Of a DNA stretch of 64,000 nucleotides, positions 1 through 8,661 are shown piece by piece (position 1 is the stretch's first letter; each line of letters opens with the position of its first letter). The position numbers were made by a program, and so were the translations under genes. A model generated the notes under the pieces. The model was not told where the DNA came from, made no database searches, and saw only the letters and a program-made list of their open reading frames with translations. The DNA is taken from assembly GCF_013408535.1 (NCBI RefSeq), contig NZ_JACBZA010000001.1:4610850-4674849 (forward strand). The letters are read 5' to 3'. Source of the stretch: Actinopolymorpha cephalotaxi. GTDB lineage: Bacteria; Actinomycetota; Actinomycetes; Propionibacteriales; Actinopolymorphaceae.

Positions 1-172
1 CCCGGGGCACTGCTTTGAGCACTGCATCTGCCCTTCCGGCCAACTGGACGCGCATGGCACCCAGATCGAGGCCTCCGGGCAGGCGACCGAGAAGGGTGAC
101 CTCTGCCCCGACCACCCTGGCCACGTCGTCCAGGATCTCGGCCGGCAGCTCTCGGACCGACCACCCAACCAT
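1..172 (-). CDS. N-terminal fragment of a probable APH-like phosphotransferase (runs off window start)
   Basis: An open frame starts at the ATG complementary to 170-172 and continues through base 1, giving 57 residues with no stop. The fragment has the look of the N-lobe of aminoglycoside/choline-kinase-type enzymes: a glycine-rich turn (LLGRLPGGLDLGAMRV) followed by a VLK lysine that would contact ATP. It is divergent from the kinase gene at 268, with about 95 bp between the starts. The catalytic HGD and metal-binding motifs lie outside the window, so the family call rests on the N-lobe alone. Confidence 0.5.
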   Translation of the reverse strand, partial: MVGWSVRELPAEILDDVARVVGAEVTLLGRLPGGLDLGAMRVQLAGRADAVLKAVPR

Positions 173-267
173 GTCGCCAACCTACGCCCACCTCGCTCTT
201 TGCAGGTATTCAGTCTGCGCCGTGGGACAGTTCGATAAGAGGTTGACCGTCGTCCTACCGTGATCGC

Positions 268-1203
268 GTGGAGATGACGCCGGAACATCATCGGGCCGTC
301 GAGGTCGTCACCGAGTTCCTCGGTACGAAACCCACGTCCACGCGGGCGCTGCTGACGTTCGGACCGACGGTCGTCGTCGAGGCGCGCGTGGACGACGGGC
401 TGACGGTGTTCGTCAAGGCGGGCGCCAACCAGAACGTCCACACCGAGGCCGCGGTGATGGAGCGCGTTCGCGCCGCGGGCGTCCCCGCTGTCGACGTCTG
501 GGGCGTAGGGAACGACGACCTGCTCCCCGGCGGGCGCTGGATGATCACGCGCGCCGCGGCGGGCCGGACGTTGCAGGATGTCGGACGTACGGCACCGACG
601 ATCGGGCGGAGCCTCGACGAACTGGCGGAGTACTACACACTCCTCCACCAGATCGCGCTGCCCGGCTTCGGAGCCCTCACCGACGACGCTCGTGGCGGCA
701 GGCTCTCCTCGTGGTCGCGATGGCAGCAAGGAACGGTTGACGAGGCTCTCGGCTCACTGACCCGGATGGAAGCCGCCCCGCCGAAGTTCGTCTCCCGTGC
801 CCGTGAGCTGTGCCGTGCCTTCGCCGCCGAGCTCGACGCCGCGCCGGGTGTCCTCCTGCACGCCGACCTGGGTGACGGAGAGATCTACGTCGATCCGTCG
901 ACCGGCGCGGTCACCGCGATCGTCGACTGGGGCGGCGCGCTGGTCGGCGATCCGCTGTATGACCTCGTACGGTTCGTGGGTGGCGGCCCTGCCGACGACG
1001 AGCGGCCGGCGCAGCTGCACCCGACCATGCACGCGCGCTACTTCGCGCGGAACTCCTACGACACCGAGCATGTCCAGCGGATGCTGGCGTTCTACCGGTT
1101 CCACATCTGTGTCGTCGAGGCAGCGTGGGGCGCTGACCTCGCCGGCTGGACGGCGGGCCACGTCGCGTGGGCACAGCATCTGATGGACGAGCTTGGTGGA
1201 TAA
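268..1203 (+). CDS. APH-family phosphotransferase
   Basis: 311 residues with an aminoglycoside/homoserine-kinase-like fold. The N-lobe has the ATP-binding lysine in VFVKAG (about residue 50). The catalytic loop is HADLGDGE (H198, D200) and the metal-binding segment is IVDWGG about 20 residues later. The usual Asn of the HGDLHxxN loop is Glu here (E205), which may alter metal binding. The start is GTG 268; an in-frame ATG lies two codons downstream at 274. The GNAT gene follows after 12 bp, so the two are probably co-transcribed and may both modify small molecules. The substrate cannot be read from sequence. A 48-bp piece of this gene (788-835) recurs exactly at 3222-3269. Confidence 0.8.
   Translation: MEMTPEHHRAVEVVTEFLGTKPTSTRALLTFGPTVVVEARVDDGLTVFVKAGANQNVHTEAAVMERVRAAGVPAVDVWGVGNDDLLPGGRWMITRAAAGRTLQDVGRTAPTIGRSLDELAEYYTLLHQIALPGFGALTDDARGGRLSSWSRWQQGTVDEALGSLTRMEAAPPKFVSRARELCRAFAAELDAAPGVLLHADLGDGEIYVDPSTGAVTAIVDWGGALVGDPLYDLVRFVGGGPADDERPAQLHPTMHARYFARNSYDTEHVQRMLAFYRFHICVVEAAWGADLAGWTAGHVAWAQHLMDELGG
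788..835 (+). repeat. 48-bp exact direct repeat, copy A (inside phosphotransferase gene)
   Basis: These 48 bases are identical to 3222-3269, in the same orientation; the flanking bases differ on both sides. Copy A is part of the coding sequence of the kinase (just before the catalytic loop), so it is the probable source copy. Confidence 0.95.
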
Positions 1204-1215
1204 GGGACGGAGTCG

Positions 1216-2001
1216 ATGAGCATGACGGTCGGCAACAGCCTTCGCTGCGAGGGCTGCTCGGTCCTCGTGGAGGGTCCGGACCTAAACGCCTTCAGCGATG
1301 CGTACCTCGCACACGTGCGATCCCGGCACCCCGACTGGCCGTTCCCCGACCTGGCTGTCCGCAACGTCGCCGAGGCGACGCAACGTCTCACGGGTTCAAC
1401 CGAGCGCCTCGACACCATCGGCGCGGTGACCGTTCATCCGGTCTCGGCTGCCCGGATCCCCGACTGGCTCTCGTTCTTCGACCACGACGTGTTCGCCGGC
1501 AACCCCGTCGACGCGGTCTGCTACTGCACCGGCCCTCATGTGCTGGGGCGTAGTCAGACCGGAGGCGAGCTCCGCTCCTGGAGGAAGAACCGGGAGCTGA
1601 TGGTCGACCTGCTCACGAGTGGGCGGGCGTTCGGTTACCTTGCCTATGTCGACGGCAGGCCCGCCGGTTGGGTCAACGCCTCGAAGCGGGCCGAGTGCTC
1701 GATGTACCGGATCGGCGACGGGGCGGGTCCGGCCGATGGTGACGTGATCTCCGTTTCCTGCTTCGGGATCGCGCCGCCCTACCGCGGCCACGGGCTCGTG
1801 AGCACCCTGCTCCGTCGCGTGATCGCCGACGCCCCGGGCAGAGGGATCGCGTGGGTGGAGGCCTACCCGTTCAACGACCAGACGGACGTCGACCAGGACA
1901 ACTGGCGCGGCCCTCGTTCCCTGTACGACGCGTTCGGATTCGAGCTCGTGGAAGAACGCGAGACCTACACCGTGCTGCGCCACGGGCCGCCGGAGCTCTG
2001 A
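1216..2001 (+). CDS. GNAT acetyltransferase with N-terminal C2H2-like zinc knuckle
   Basis: 261 residues. The C-terminal half is a GNAT fold: the acetyl-CoA-binding segment is CFGIAPPYRGHGLVSTLL, followed by a strand and the YDAFGFE motif typical of the family end. Unusually, the first 40 residues carry C11-x2-C14 and H33-x4-H38, which could bind zinc like a small finger, ahead of a linker. GGGACGGAG precedes ATG 1216. It follows the kinase gene by 12 bp (likely operon). Its stop at 1999-2001 directly abuts the stop of the convergent antiporter gene. The acceptor substrate is unknown; GNATs of this type often acylate antibiotics or protein N-termini. Confidence 0.8.
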   Translation: MSMTVGNSLRCEGCSVLVEGPDLNAFSDAYLAHVRSRHPDWPFPDLAVRNVAEATQRLTGSTERLDTIGAVTVHPVSAARIPDWLSFFDHDVFAGNPVDAVCYCTGPHVLGRSQTGGELRSWRKNRELMVDLLTSGRAFGYLAYVDGRPAGWVNASKRAECSMYRIGDGAGPADGDVISVSCFGIAPPYRGHGLVSTLLRRVIADAPGRGIAWVEAYPFNDQTDVDQDNWRGPRSLYDAFGFELVEERETYTVLRHGPPEL

Positions 2002-3072
2002 TCAGCCGGCGCCGGCGACCGCGAACAGTCCGGCCACAGCGACGACGTAGAGAATCAGCACGGTCAACGAGTCCAGACCCATCCGGGCGATCCGTCGTTG
2101 CGGACGGAACAACAGGCCCGCTGCGTAAACCATGGTGAGCAGGATCGCGACCGCCGTCAGGTAGATGTCAGTGGACTGCGCCTGCGGCAGGACCGCCTTG
2201 CCGGACAGGAGGGTCGCCACGACGAACAGCACGGGCAGGAACGCGTTGCCGCCGAAGATGTCGCTCATCGCCAACTGGTAGTCCCCGTTGCGAACCGAGG
2301 TCAGGCCGGTCGACACCTCCGGGAGCGAGGTGGCTGCCGCCAGTACGGTCGCGCCGAAGAGTACGCCGGATAGGCCGATGTGGCCGGCGATGGCGTCCCC
2401 GCTGCGTTCGAGGAAGACGCCGGCCACAAGGGTGACCAGTGCGGCTGCACCGAAGATGGCGGCCGATCTGCCCGTGCTGATACCTCGCTTGGTGGCCTGC
2501 TGTTCACGCTTGTGCCTGCTGTGCCCGCGCGCCGGCTCCTGGTTGTCGGGCGCTTCACCGGACTCGTGCCAGGGCAATGACCGGCCGGCGCGCCGCAACA
2601 GCAGCAGCCCGACGACCCAGAGAATCAGGATCAGCACCGGAGCGGGCGTGAGGCGTAGCACGATCAGGTTGTCGGGCAGCTGGGAGCCGGCGACGACGAC
2701 GCTCAGCACGGCGACGACCAACCCGGCTTCCAGCACCAGCACCAGGGACGCCGCCCGGTAGGTCAGCGACTTGCCACCGCGTACTCCGAAAGCGTCCAGC
2801 ACAACCAGTACGACGGTCTGGATGGCGATGCCACCAAGGATGTTGCCCACGGCGACACCGATGTTGTCCGCGAGTGCCGCGCTGGCGACGATCGCGATCT
2901 CGGGCAGGTTGGTCGCGACGGCGAGCAGGATCAGGCCGCCGAGTGCCGAGCCGAGATGCAGGCGGGTCGACAGTACGTCGGTCTGGTTGGACAGCTGGAT
3001 TCCCGCCAGCCAGATCGCGGCCGCGGCACCGGCGAAGATCAACGCCAGCCACGGCAGGGCAAGTCCTGACAC
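2002..3072 (-). CDS. Ca2+/cation antiporter (CaCA family) membrane protein
   Basis: 356 residues, about ten hydrophobic segments, with the two inverted alpha repeats of the family. Repeat 1 has the signature around LAVATNLPE and GNILGGIAIQ; repeat 2 has LAAATSLPE and SDIFGGNAF. A charged cytoplasmic linker (about residues 175-200, HSRHKREQQ) separates the halves. It probably exchanges Ca2+ (or Na+) for protons across the membrane. The start is GTG 3072, chosen because GAGGAG sits five bases upstream. It is convergent with the GNAT gene, with no spacer between the stops. Confidence 0.85.
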   Translation of the reverse strand: MSGLALPWLALIFAGAAAAIWLAGIQLSNQTDVLSTRLHLGSALGGLILLAVATNLPEIAIVASAALADNIGVAVGNILGGIAIQTVVLVVLDAFGVRGGKSLTYRAASLVLVLEAGLVVAVLSVVVAGSQLPDNLIVLRLTPAPVLILILWVVGLLLLRRAGRSLPWHESGEAPDNQEPARGHSRHKREQQATKRGISTGRSAAIFGAAALVTLVAGVFLERSGDAIAGHIGLSGVLFGATVLAAATSLPEVSTGLTSVRNGDYQLAMSDIFGGNAFLPVLFVVATLLSGKAVLPQAQSTDIYLTAVAILLTMVYAAGLLFRPQRRIARMGLDSLTVLILYVVAVAGLFAVAGAG

Positions 3073-3221
3073 ATCAGCTCCTCAGGTCGGTCGTTCTCAG
3101 GGACAGCTCTGCTGCAACGCCGCGCCGGTCGTACCCCTTATGTAGCGCGGAATCCTGGGAGTGGCCGGATCAGGACGCCGGGTCATTGCCGTGTATCCGT
3201 TGATGCACGATCCGTAGCAGC

Positions 3222-3269
3222 TCGTCTCCCGTGCCCGTGAGCTGTGCCGTGCCTTCGCCGCCGAGCTCG
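3222..3269 (+). repeat. 48-bp exact direct repeat, copy B (abuts HtrA-gene stop codon)
   Basis: Exact copy of 788-835. It ends one base before the stop codon (3270-3272) of the convergent serine protease gene and lies in otherwise non-coding sequence between the antiporter and the protease. The position suggests that the 3' boundary of the protease gene is a rearrangement junction. Confidence 0.95.
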
Positions 3270-4586
3270 TCAGCTCGACCAGGGTGAGGGCTGCCGGCTC
3301 TGGCCCTGCTCGTCCTGGCCGGAGGGGTCCCCGGCCTGCTGGACGTTGCCGCCGTCGGTGCCCAGGGTCACTGTCGCGGTGTGGGTGGCGCCGTTGCGGA
3401 CGTACGTCAACGTCACCTTGTCACCGGGCCGGTACGACCGGATCGCCGCGACCAGCGCGTCCGCGTCCGCGACCGGCCGCTCGTCCACCTTCGTGACGAC
3501 ATCACCCTGCTGCAAGCCGGCCTTGGCAGCAGCGCCTCCAGCGGTGACGGTCCCGAGGGTCGCTCCGCCGGACACGCCATCGCTGCCGGTGGACGTGCCC
3601 GCCGCTACACCGAGTTGGGCGTGCTCGGCGTGCCCCTTGGCGATCAGCTGCTCCGCGATCGGCTTGGCCTCGTCGATCGGGATCGCGAACCCCAGGCCGA
3701 TCGATCCACCTTCCTGCTGGCCCGATCCGCTCAGAATCGCGGAGCTGTTGATTCCGACGACCTGACCGGCCATGTTGACGAGCGCACCACCGGAGTTGCC
3801 GGGGTTGATGGCGGCGTCGGTCTGGATCGCGTCGGTGACGGTGCTCTGGCTCTGGCCCGAGTCGCTGGAAGGCACGGGACGGTCGAGCGCGCTGACGATG
3901 CCCGAGGTCACGGTGCCGGACAGCCCGAGCGGCGACCCGATGGCAACGACGGCCTGCCCGACGCTCAGATCGGCGGAGCTGCCCAACGTCGCGGGGGTCA
4001 GCCCGGAGACTCCGCCGGCCTTGATGACCGCGAGGTCGGTCACCAGGTCCGCACCCACGACGGTCGCCTTGGCAGTCTTGCCGTTGCTGAAGGTCACGCT
4101 CAGGCCCTCGCCCTGAGCTGCCTCGGCGACGTGGTTGTTGGTGAGGATCAGGCCGTCCTTGCTGAGCACGATCCCGCTGCCGTTACCCGATTCCTGTGCG
4201 GTCGAGATCGTGATCAGTACGACGCTCGGAAGCACCTTGTTCGCGACCTGCTGGACGCTGCCCGCCGGCGCGTTGGATGCCGCCTTGATGGTCGCCGTCG
4301 ACTGGTCGAGCGCGGTGGCGCCGGCGCCGGAAGCGGCCTGGTCCCTGGTGGTGAAGTAGGTTGCCGCGCTGCCGGCCCCTCCGCCGACCAGGCCGGCGAC
4401 GAGCGCGAGGGCGGCGACGGCCGGCACGCCGCGCCGACGGGGGCGATGCGGCCTGGGCGGCTGGTCCGCGTATGGCGACGAAGGCCGCGAGGGCGGCGCC
4501 TGGCCGTAGGCGTAGTCGGATGGTGGCGGGAAGGCCTGGCCACCGGAGCGATCCGGCGCGGCGGGTGAAGGAGTGGTCTCAGTCAT
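3270..4586 (-). CDS. HtrA/DegP-like membrane-anchored serine protease with PDZ domain
   Basis: 438 residues. A proline-rich cytoplasmic tail (1-52) is followed by one transmembrane helix (53-78) and a trypsin-like domain with the complete triad: H152 in NNHV, D184 in TDLAVIK and S265 in GNSGG. A PDZ domain (about 325-410) follows, then a short Gln/Ser-rich tail. It is an extracytoplasmic quality-control or regulatory protease of the actinobacterial PepD type. The ATG at 4586 is chosen because the frame upstream of it lacks homology and overlaps the next gene antisense to nothing else. The C-terminus ends exactly at a 48-bp repeat copied from the phosphotransferase gene, so the last residues may have been altered. 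Confidence 0.88.
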   Translation of the reverse strand: MTETTPSPAAPDRSGGQAFPPPSDYAYGQAPPSRPSSPYADQPPRPHRPRRRGVPAVAALALVAGLVGGGAGSAATYFTTRDQAASGAGATALDQSTATIKAASNAPAGSVQQVANKVLPSVVLITISTAQESGNGSGIVLSKDGLILTNNHVAEAAQGEGLSVTFSNGKTAKATVVGADLVTDLAVIKAGGVSGLTPATLGSSADLSVGQAVVAIGSPLGLSGTVTSGIVSALDRPVPSSDSGQSQSTVTDAIQTDAAINPGNSGGALVNMAGQVVGINSSAILSGSGQQEGGSIGLGFAIPIDEAKPIAEQLIAKGHAEHAQLGVAAGTSTGSDGVSGGATLGTVTAGGAAAKAGLQQGDVVTKVDERPVADADALVAAIRSYRPGDKVTLTYVRNGATHTATVTLGTDGGNVQQAGDPSGQDEQGQSRQPSPWSS

Positions 4587-4684
4587 GCCTGAAGATTCCG
4601 CCCGGCGGCTGAAACCAGACTGAGAGCAGGCGCAGAGATTCCGGAGAAGTCGATCGCGCCCGCCGGACGCCCCCTCGTCACCCC

Positions 4685-6208
4685 TCAGCGACGAGGAGCG
4701 CCCATTGAGCTCAGCGGGCCGTTGTGCAGCGGGACGGTCGGCCAGGTCGCGGTGAACGTACGATCCGCGAGCGAGCACCTCACCGCCAGCCGGTGCGGCG
4801 TCTCCAGGAACACCACGTCGAACGTCAACGTGTCCTTGCCAGTCCATCCGCCACTGACAGCCGTGGGCACGGCCGAAGCCGCGGCCACGTCCGAATCGAC
4901 CGTCCAGCCCGACGAACTCTTCCCGCCCAGCCGGAGTTCGAGGCGTTCGCCGCCGTCGGTCAGGGAGATGGCCCAGCCGCCGTCCTCGGCAGACTCGACC
5001 GCGATCCCGGTCAGGCTCGGCTGATCGGCGCACGCGCCACCGGCCGGAGCGAACTCCGCGCCGGACCACGCCCCGGCGTCGGCGGGCGGGGCCGCGTCAC
5101 CGGGGACCGTCGGAAGCGCCAGCCGGGACAGGCGTTCCGCCAGCGCGGCGTCGTCGTCCTCCCGGCCGTCGAGCGGGGCCGACCCGAACGCCGGCAGCAG
5201 GTGGTCCCACATGGCGTCCAGCAAGGCCTGCATCTCCACGGTCGCCGCGGTCATCGCGATCACCGCGTCGTACTCCGGAAGCACCACACAGAACTGGCCG
5301 TACGCCCCGTCACCGCGGTAGCCGTTGCGGGACATCCAGAACTGGAAGCCGTACCCCTGTTGCCAGTCGGAGTTCACGCCATCCGGTGTGCCGTCCGCGT
5401 TCGAAACGTGCGACCGCGTCGCTTCCGCGACCCAGGCCGCGGGCAGCAACTGCTTGCCCTCCCAGCTCCCCTCCTGCAGGTAGAGCAGGCCGAGCCGGGC
5501 GATCGCGTCGGTGGTCGCGTGCAGCCCCGAGAAGCCGAGGTCGCGGCCGGCCGGACGTTGTTGCCATGCGACCTCACCGATACCGAGCGGCTCGAACAGC
5601 CGCGGGCGAAGGTAGTCGGTCAGCGACTGTCCGGTCACCTTCTGCACGATGGCGCCGAGCGTGTACGTGCAGGGCTGGTTGTACGCGAAGACCGTGCCCG
5701 GATCGCGATCCGGCGGGACCAACAGGAAGCCACGAACGATGTCGTCCGGGTCGGCCTCGATCGCCCGCTGCAGAGTCTCCTCGACGTGGCCGGAGGCCAT
5801 GGCCGCGATGTGGCGGACGAGCATCGAACGGCTTCGGGGCGAGGTGATGTCGGCCTCGAACTCCGGGAAGTAGGAGATCACCGGATCGTCGAGGCGTACG
5901 AGCCCCTCGGCAACCGCGAAGCCGGCCGCCGTCGACGTGAAGCTCTTGCTCAGCGAGTAGAGCAGGTGAAGCCGGTCGGGTGAGTACGGAGCCCACCAGC
6001 CCGAAGCGACGAGCTCGCCGTGCCGGATGATCATCAGGCTGTGCGGCTCGATCTGCGGCGCCTGCTCCACGGCATCCAGGAACGCGTGCACACCACGCGC
6101 GTCGACCCCTTGCGAAGCGGGAGGTCCTTCGGGCAACAGGTGAGTGCTCAGCGGAACATCCTCAGGGTCTCGGCGAGCTGTGCTCGCGTCCGGGTGCACG
6201 GTCTGCAT
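4685..6208 (-). CDS. Serine beta-lactamase-like hydrolase (class C / EstB type)
   Basis: About 507 residues from ATG 6208. The beta-lactamase fold is shown by the S-x-x-K nucleophile motif YSLSKS (S85, K88), a Y-N pair near 176-177 (FAYNQ) and a GDGAYGQ segment in place of the KTG box. The C-terminal 120 residues form an extra beta-rich domain. No signal peptide is visible, so it probably acts in the cytoplasm as an esterase or amide hydrolase rather than a true beta-lactamase. The true start is uncertain: conservation begins near LLPEGPPAS, and a TTG at 6226 is also in frame. It is 98 bp upstream of the protease on the same strand. Confidence 0.8.
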   Translation of the reverse strand: MQTVHPDASTARRDPEDVPLSTHLLPEGPPASQGVDARGVHAFLDAVEQAPQIEPHSLMIIRHGELVASGWWAPYSPDRLHLLYSLSKSFTSTAAGFAVAEGLVRLDDPVISYFPEFEADITSPRSRSMLVRHIAAMASGHVEETLQRAIEADPDDIVRGFLLVPPDRDPGTVFAYNQPCTYTLGAIVQKVTGQSLTDYLRPRLFEPLGIGEVAWQQRPAGRDLGFSGLHATTDAIARLGLLYLQEGSWEGKQLLPAAWVAEATRSHVSNADGTPDGVNSDWQQGYGFQFWMSRNGYRGDGAYGQFCVVLPEYDAVIAMTAATVEMQALLDAMWDHLLPAFGSAPLDGREDDDAALAERLSRLALPTVPGDAAPPADAGAWSGAEFAPAGGACADQPSLTGIAVESAEDGGWAISLTDGGERLELRLGGKSSSGWTVDSDVAAASAVPTAVSGGWTGKDTLTFDVVFLETPHRLAVRCSLADRTFTATWPTVPLHNGPLSSMGAPRR

Positions 6209-6318
6209 GCACGGTGCCAGGTGCAAACGGTGAAGGCTTTGTCATCCTTACCGACCTCCGCCCGAGTGTCCAGAAGCGCGGTACGCCGCTACCAGTCCCG
6301 GCCATCCACTCTCGGTCA

Positions 6319-6334
6319 TCGAAAATTTGTTCGA
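6319..6334. promoter_or_regulatory. Palindrome in divergent promoter region
   Basis: Inverted repeat TCGAA-N6-TTCGA within the only AT-rich patch of the 211-bp gap between the serine hydrolase (start 6208) and the unknown gene at 6420. It could be an operator or part of a promoter. No cognate regulator is evident. Confidence 0.35.
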
Positions 6335-6419
6335 CGCTGGTGTTGATCAAAGCTGTCCGCGCGCGCATCGTGGAGGGAGGGGCCGGCGTGCTCGCGCGGG
6401 CCCAGGACCTGGGGGTGCG

Positions 6420-7535
6420 ATGGGACAGGTTCGCTTCCGGCGGTTCGACGTCGTCCCGCGGCCCAAGGCGCGTTCGATTCGTGCCGACGACATCACTCTC
6501 CGGTCCGAGGACCTGCTGGAGGTGTCGCTCGCGGCGACCATCCGGAACAACGCGCTTGCCGTGCCCTACGGCGGCCACAAGCTGATGCGCCTGGTGACCC
6601 GTGAGCTCGCGCTCGTACTCAGCCTCTTCGAGCGCGACCGCGTGGGCGAGCCGCTCACCAGGCATGCGGCCTTCGCCGACAGCTCGTCCCACATCCGCCG
6701 GTTCACGACGGAGGTGGTGGCGCTCGGCGCCCTGGCGGCAGCCGTCGACAAGGTGCACGGGGCGACCCGCGGCATCGCCCACCTCGACGCGCTCCCCGCG
6801 GATCTCCAGTCCCTCTACGCCGGCGGCGGGCGGCGGATCCGCCCGGAGTTCCGGTTCGCTCTCCCGGCACGGGTGGTGGCGGGCGAGTGCCACGGACGGG
6901 ACGCCCGCGAGCCTCAGAGAGCCCTCGTCGCGGCGCTCGAGCGCAAACGGCTGGGCGAGCTCCTCACCTGGTCCCGTGCGCAGCGAACGGACCAGCTCTG
7001 CATGGCCTGGACGTGGGTCCAGTCCGCGGGCACGACGGTCGACCTGTTCAGCTTCCCGTCGCCGGGTCCGGCACCGTCGTCTCCCCGCCGGCTGGCCGAA
7101 CTGCGACGGGCGCTGACCGCCCATCCCGCCGAACTGTTCGAAGGGTCGCCGAGCCTGTCGCAGGAGGTTGCCGTACGGGCGGGCGAAGCAGGTCTGCGAG
7201 GAATCCTGCTGGAACGCTTCACCGGCGAGGTCGAACGGCAGTACCTCCAGACGGCTCCCGGCCCGGTGCCGGGACTCGGCGAACCCTGGCACGGTGAGTG
7301 GGTCGACGTACCGTCCCCGTACGGCGACGCCTTGTCCGCACGCATGCTGTTCGCGGTCAGTGAAGCCGGAAGCCGAAACTGGCGTACGGAAGAAGTGCGC
7401 CCGCGCATCGCACGCGCCGCTGCCGACGAGGCCCTCGACATCGATGCCGACGGACGGACGCTGGTCGCGATCGACTGGCGGCCGAGGGACCCGCACGAAG
7501 CCGGGGAACGGATCCGCGTCGTACTCGACAACTGA
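6420..7535 (+). CDS. Conserved hypothetical protein
   Basis: 371 residues from ATG 6420. I do not recognise a family. The protein is soluble, mixed alpha/beta and rich in Arg and Glu, without signal peptide, membrane segment or obvious nucleotide motif. Visible segments are a conserved-looking YGGHKLMRL near residue 45 and a C-terminal WRPRDPHEAGERIRVVLDN. The frame extends upstream to 6327, but that part is Gly/Arg-rich and looks non-coding. It is convergent with the FAD oxidoreductase; its stop ends at 7535, one base before that gene. Confidence 0.6.
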   Translation: MGQVRFRRFDVVPRPKARSIRADDITLRSEDLLEVSLAATIRNNALAVPYGGHKLMRLVTRELALVLSLFERDRVGEPLTRHAAFADSSSHIRRFTTEVVALGALAAAVDKVHGATRGIAHLDALPADLQSLYAGGGRRIRPEFRFALPARVVAGECHGRDAREPQRALVAALERKRLGELLTWSRAQRTDQLCMAWTWVQSAGTTVDLFSFPSPGPAPSSPRRLAELRRALTAHPAELFEGSPSLSQEVAVRAGEAGLRGILLERFTGEVERQYLQTAPGPVPGLGEPWHGEWVDVPSPYGDALSARMLFAVSEAGSRNWRTEEVRPRIARAAADEALDIDADGRTLVAIDWRPRDPHEAGERIRVVLDN

Positions 7536-8660
7536 TCAGGGCGTAGTAGGAAACGACCTGTCCCCGAAGAGGACCCGGCGGGCGGCTGCCTGGCCGAGAG
7601 TCGTCCGCAGCAAGGCGAGGGCCGCCGCCGCGACGGCAGGCGTACGGACCCTGTCCAGACCCCACCGCATCGCGAGCCTGCCGCGAAACCTGGAACGCAG
7701 CGCGGCCCCGTCGAAGTGTGTCAACGCGTCCTTGCGACCGGAACGCAGTGCTTCGTCGAGGACGTCGGCCGCGAGCTCCGACAGGCGCAGGCACGGGTCG
7801 AGGCCGCCGGCAGTGAGCGGGGAGACCGCACCCGCGGCGTCTCCGACGAGCACCCCGTCCGCACAGCTGATCCGGCGCAGCAGCCCACCGACCGGGATCG
7901 GCCCTCCGCGCCGCTCGATCGCATCGGAGCCATCGGGACGCTGCACACCCTCCAGCCCGGGTGCTGCGGAGGCGAACCGTTCGAGGGCCCGGCGAAGACC
8001 ATCGGGAAAGCGGTTGGCGTAGCCGGCCGTGCCGACGTGGGCGTGCCGGCCGTCGTTCACGACCCAGGCCAGGTAGCCGGGAGCGAGCGAGGGATCCAGC
8101 ACACAGTGGAAGGTCGGTGGCTCCTCACCACCCGGGATCTCGTACACCTCCTCAGCACCGATCAGCAGGTGCCGGTTGCGGTCCAGGCCGAGGTCGCGGG
8201 CGACCCGTGACCTCGCTCCGTCCGCACCGACGACGAACCGCGCCCGCACCCGGCTCGTCCCCGTTCTTCCAACCAGGGTGTGGATCTGGCCCTGCCGGCC
8301 GTTATAACGCGTACCAAGCATGATGCGTACGCCGACATCGGCTGCCGCAGCGGCCGCCTTCACGTAGATGGGCGCCATGTCTCCGACCCGGTACTCGTCC
8401 CGTTCACTGACCAGCGTCACCGGCCCGCCCAGACCGGGCGGATAGAGCACCACCCGTCTGATCGGCGGGCCAAGACACTCGGCGGGCAAGGGGAAATCGT
8501 CGAGGGTTCGGCGTACGAAGATGCCGGTGGTACGAATCGCACCCGCAAGACCGGGACGCCGCTCCGCGAGAAGCACGTCATGTCCCTGCTGGGCAAGCAG
8601 AGTGGCGGTCCGCAGGCCCGCCAGCCCCGCGCCGACGACCAGCACGTCGACGGTGTCCAC
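7536..8660 (-). CDS. FAD-dependent oxidoreductase of the geranylgeranyl-reductase-like family
   Basis: 374 residues. The N-terminal Rossmann motif is VVGAGLAGL (GxGxxG, residues about 8-16) with the acidic end of the second strand at LLAER. A central VGADGARSRVAR (the DG motif of flavin hydroxylases) and a late GDAAGAVSPLTAGGL (GD motif, binds FAD ribityl) follow. It probably reduces isoprenoid double bonds or hydroxylates an aromatic or polyketide substrate. The start is GTG 8660, one base after the XRE gene stop, so it is the last gene of a three-gene operon with DUF2975 and XRE. Confidence 0.75.
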   Translation of the reverse strand: MDTVDVLVVGAGLAGLRTATLLAQQGHDVLLAERRPGLAGAIRTTGIFVRRTLDDFPLPAECLGPPIRRVVLYPPGLGGPVTLVSERDEYRVGDMAPIYVKAAAAAADVGVRIMLGTRYNGRQGQIHTLVGRTGTSRVRARFVVGADGARSRVARDLGLDRNRHLLIGAEEVYEIPGGEEPPTFHCVLDPSLAPGYLAWVVNDGRHAHVGTAGYANRFPDGLRRALERFASAAPGLEGVQRPDGSDAIERRGGPIPVGGLLRRISCADGVLVGDAAGAVSPLTAGGLDPCLRLSELAADVLDEALRSGRKDALTHFDGAALRSRFRGRLAMRWGLDRVRTPAVAAAALALLRTTLGQAAARRVLFGDRSFPTTP

Positions 8661-8661
8661 G

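Noticed and set aside
15-263. Open frame on the plus strand at the window start
   Set aside because: It is antisense to the better-supported phosphotransferase start at 172 and reads as a Ser/Arg/Pro-rich high-GC shadow.
4587-5069. 161-residue N-terminal extension of the protease
   Set aside because: It is out of frame with, and overlaps, the serine hydrolase gene on the same strand. The ATG at 4586 starts a normal-length HtrA protein.
6162-7496. Long minus-strand frame opposite the unknown gene at 6420
   Set aside because: Arg/Gly/His-rich composition and no ribosome site; typical antisense frame in high-GC DNA.
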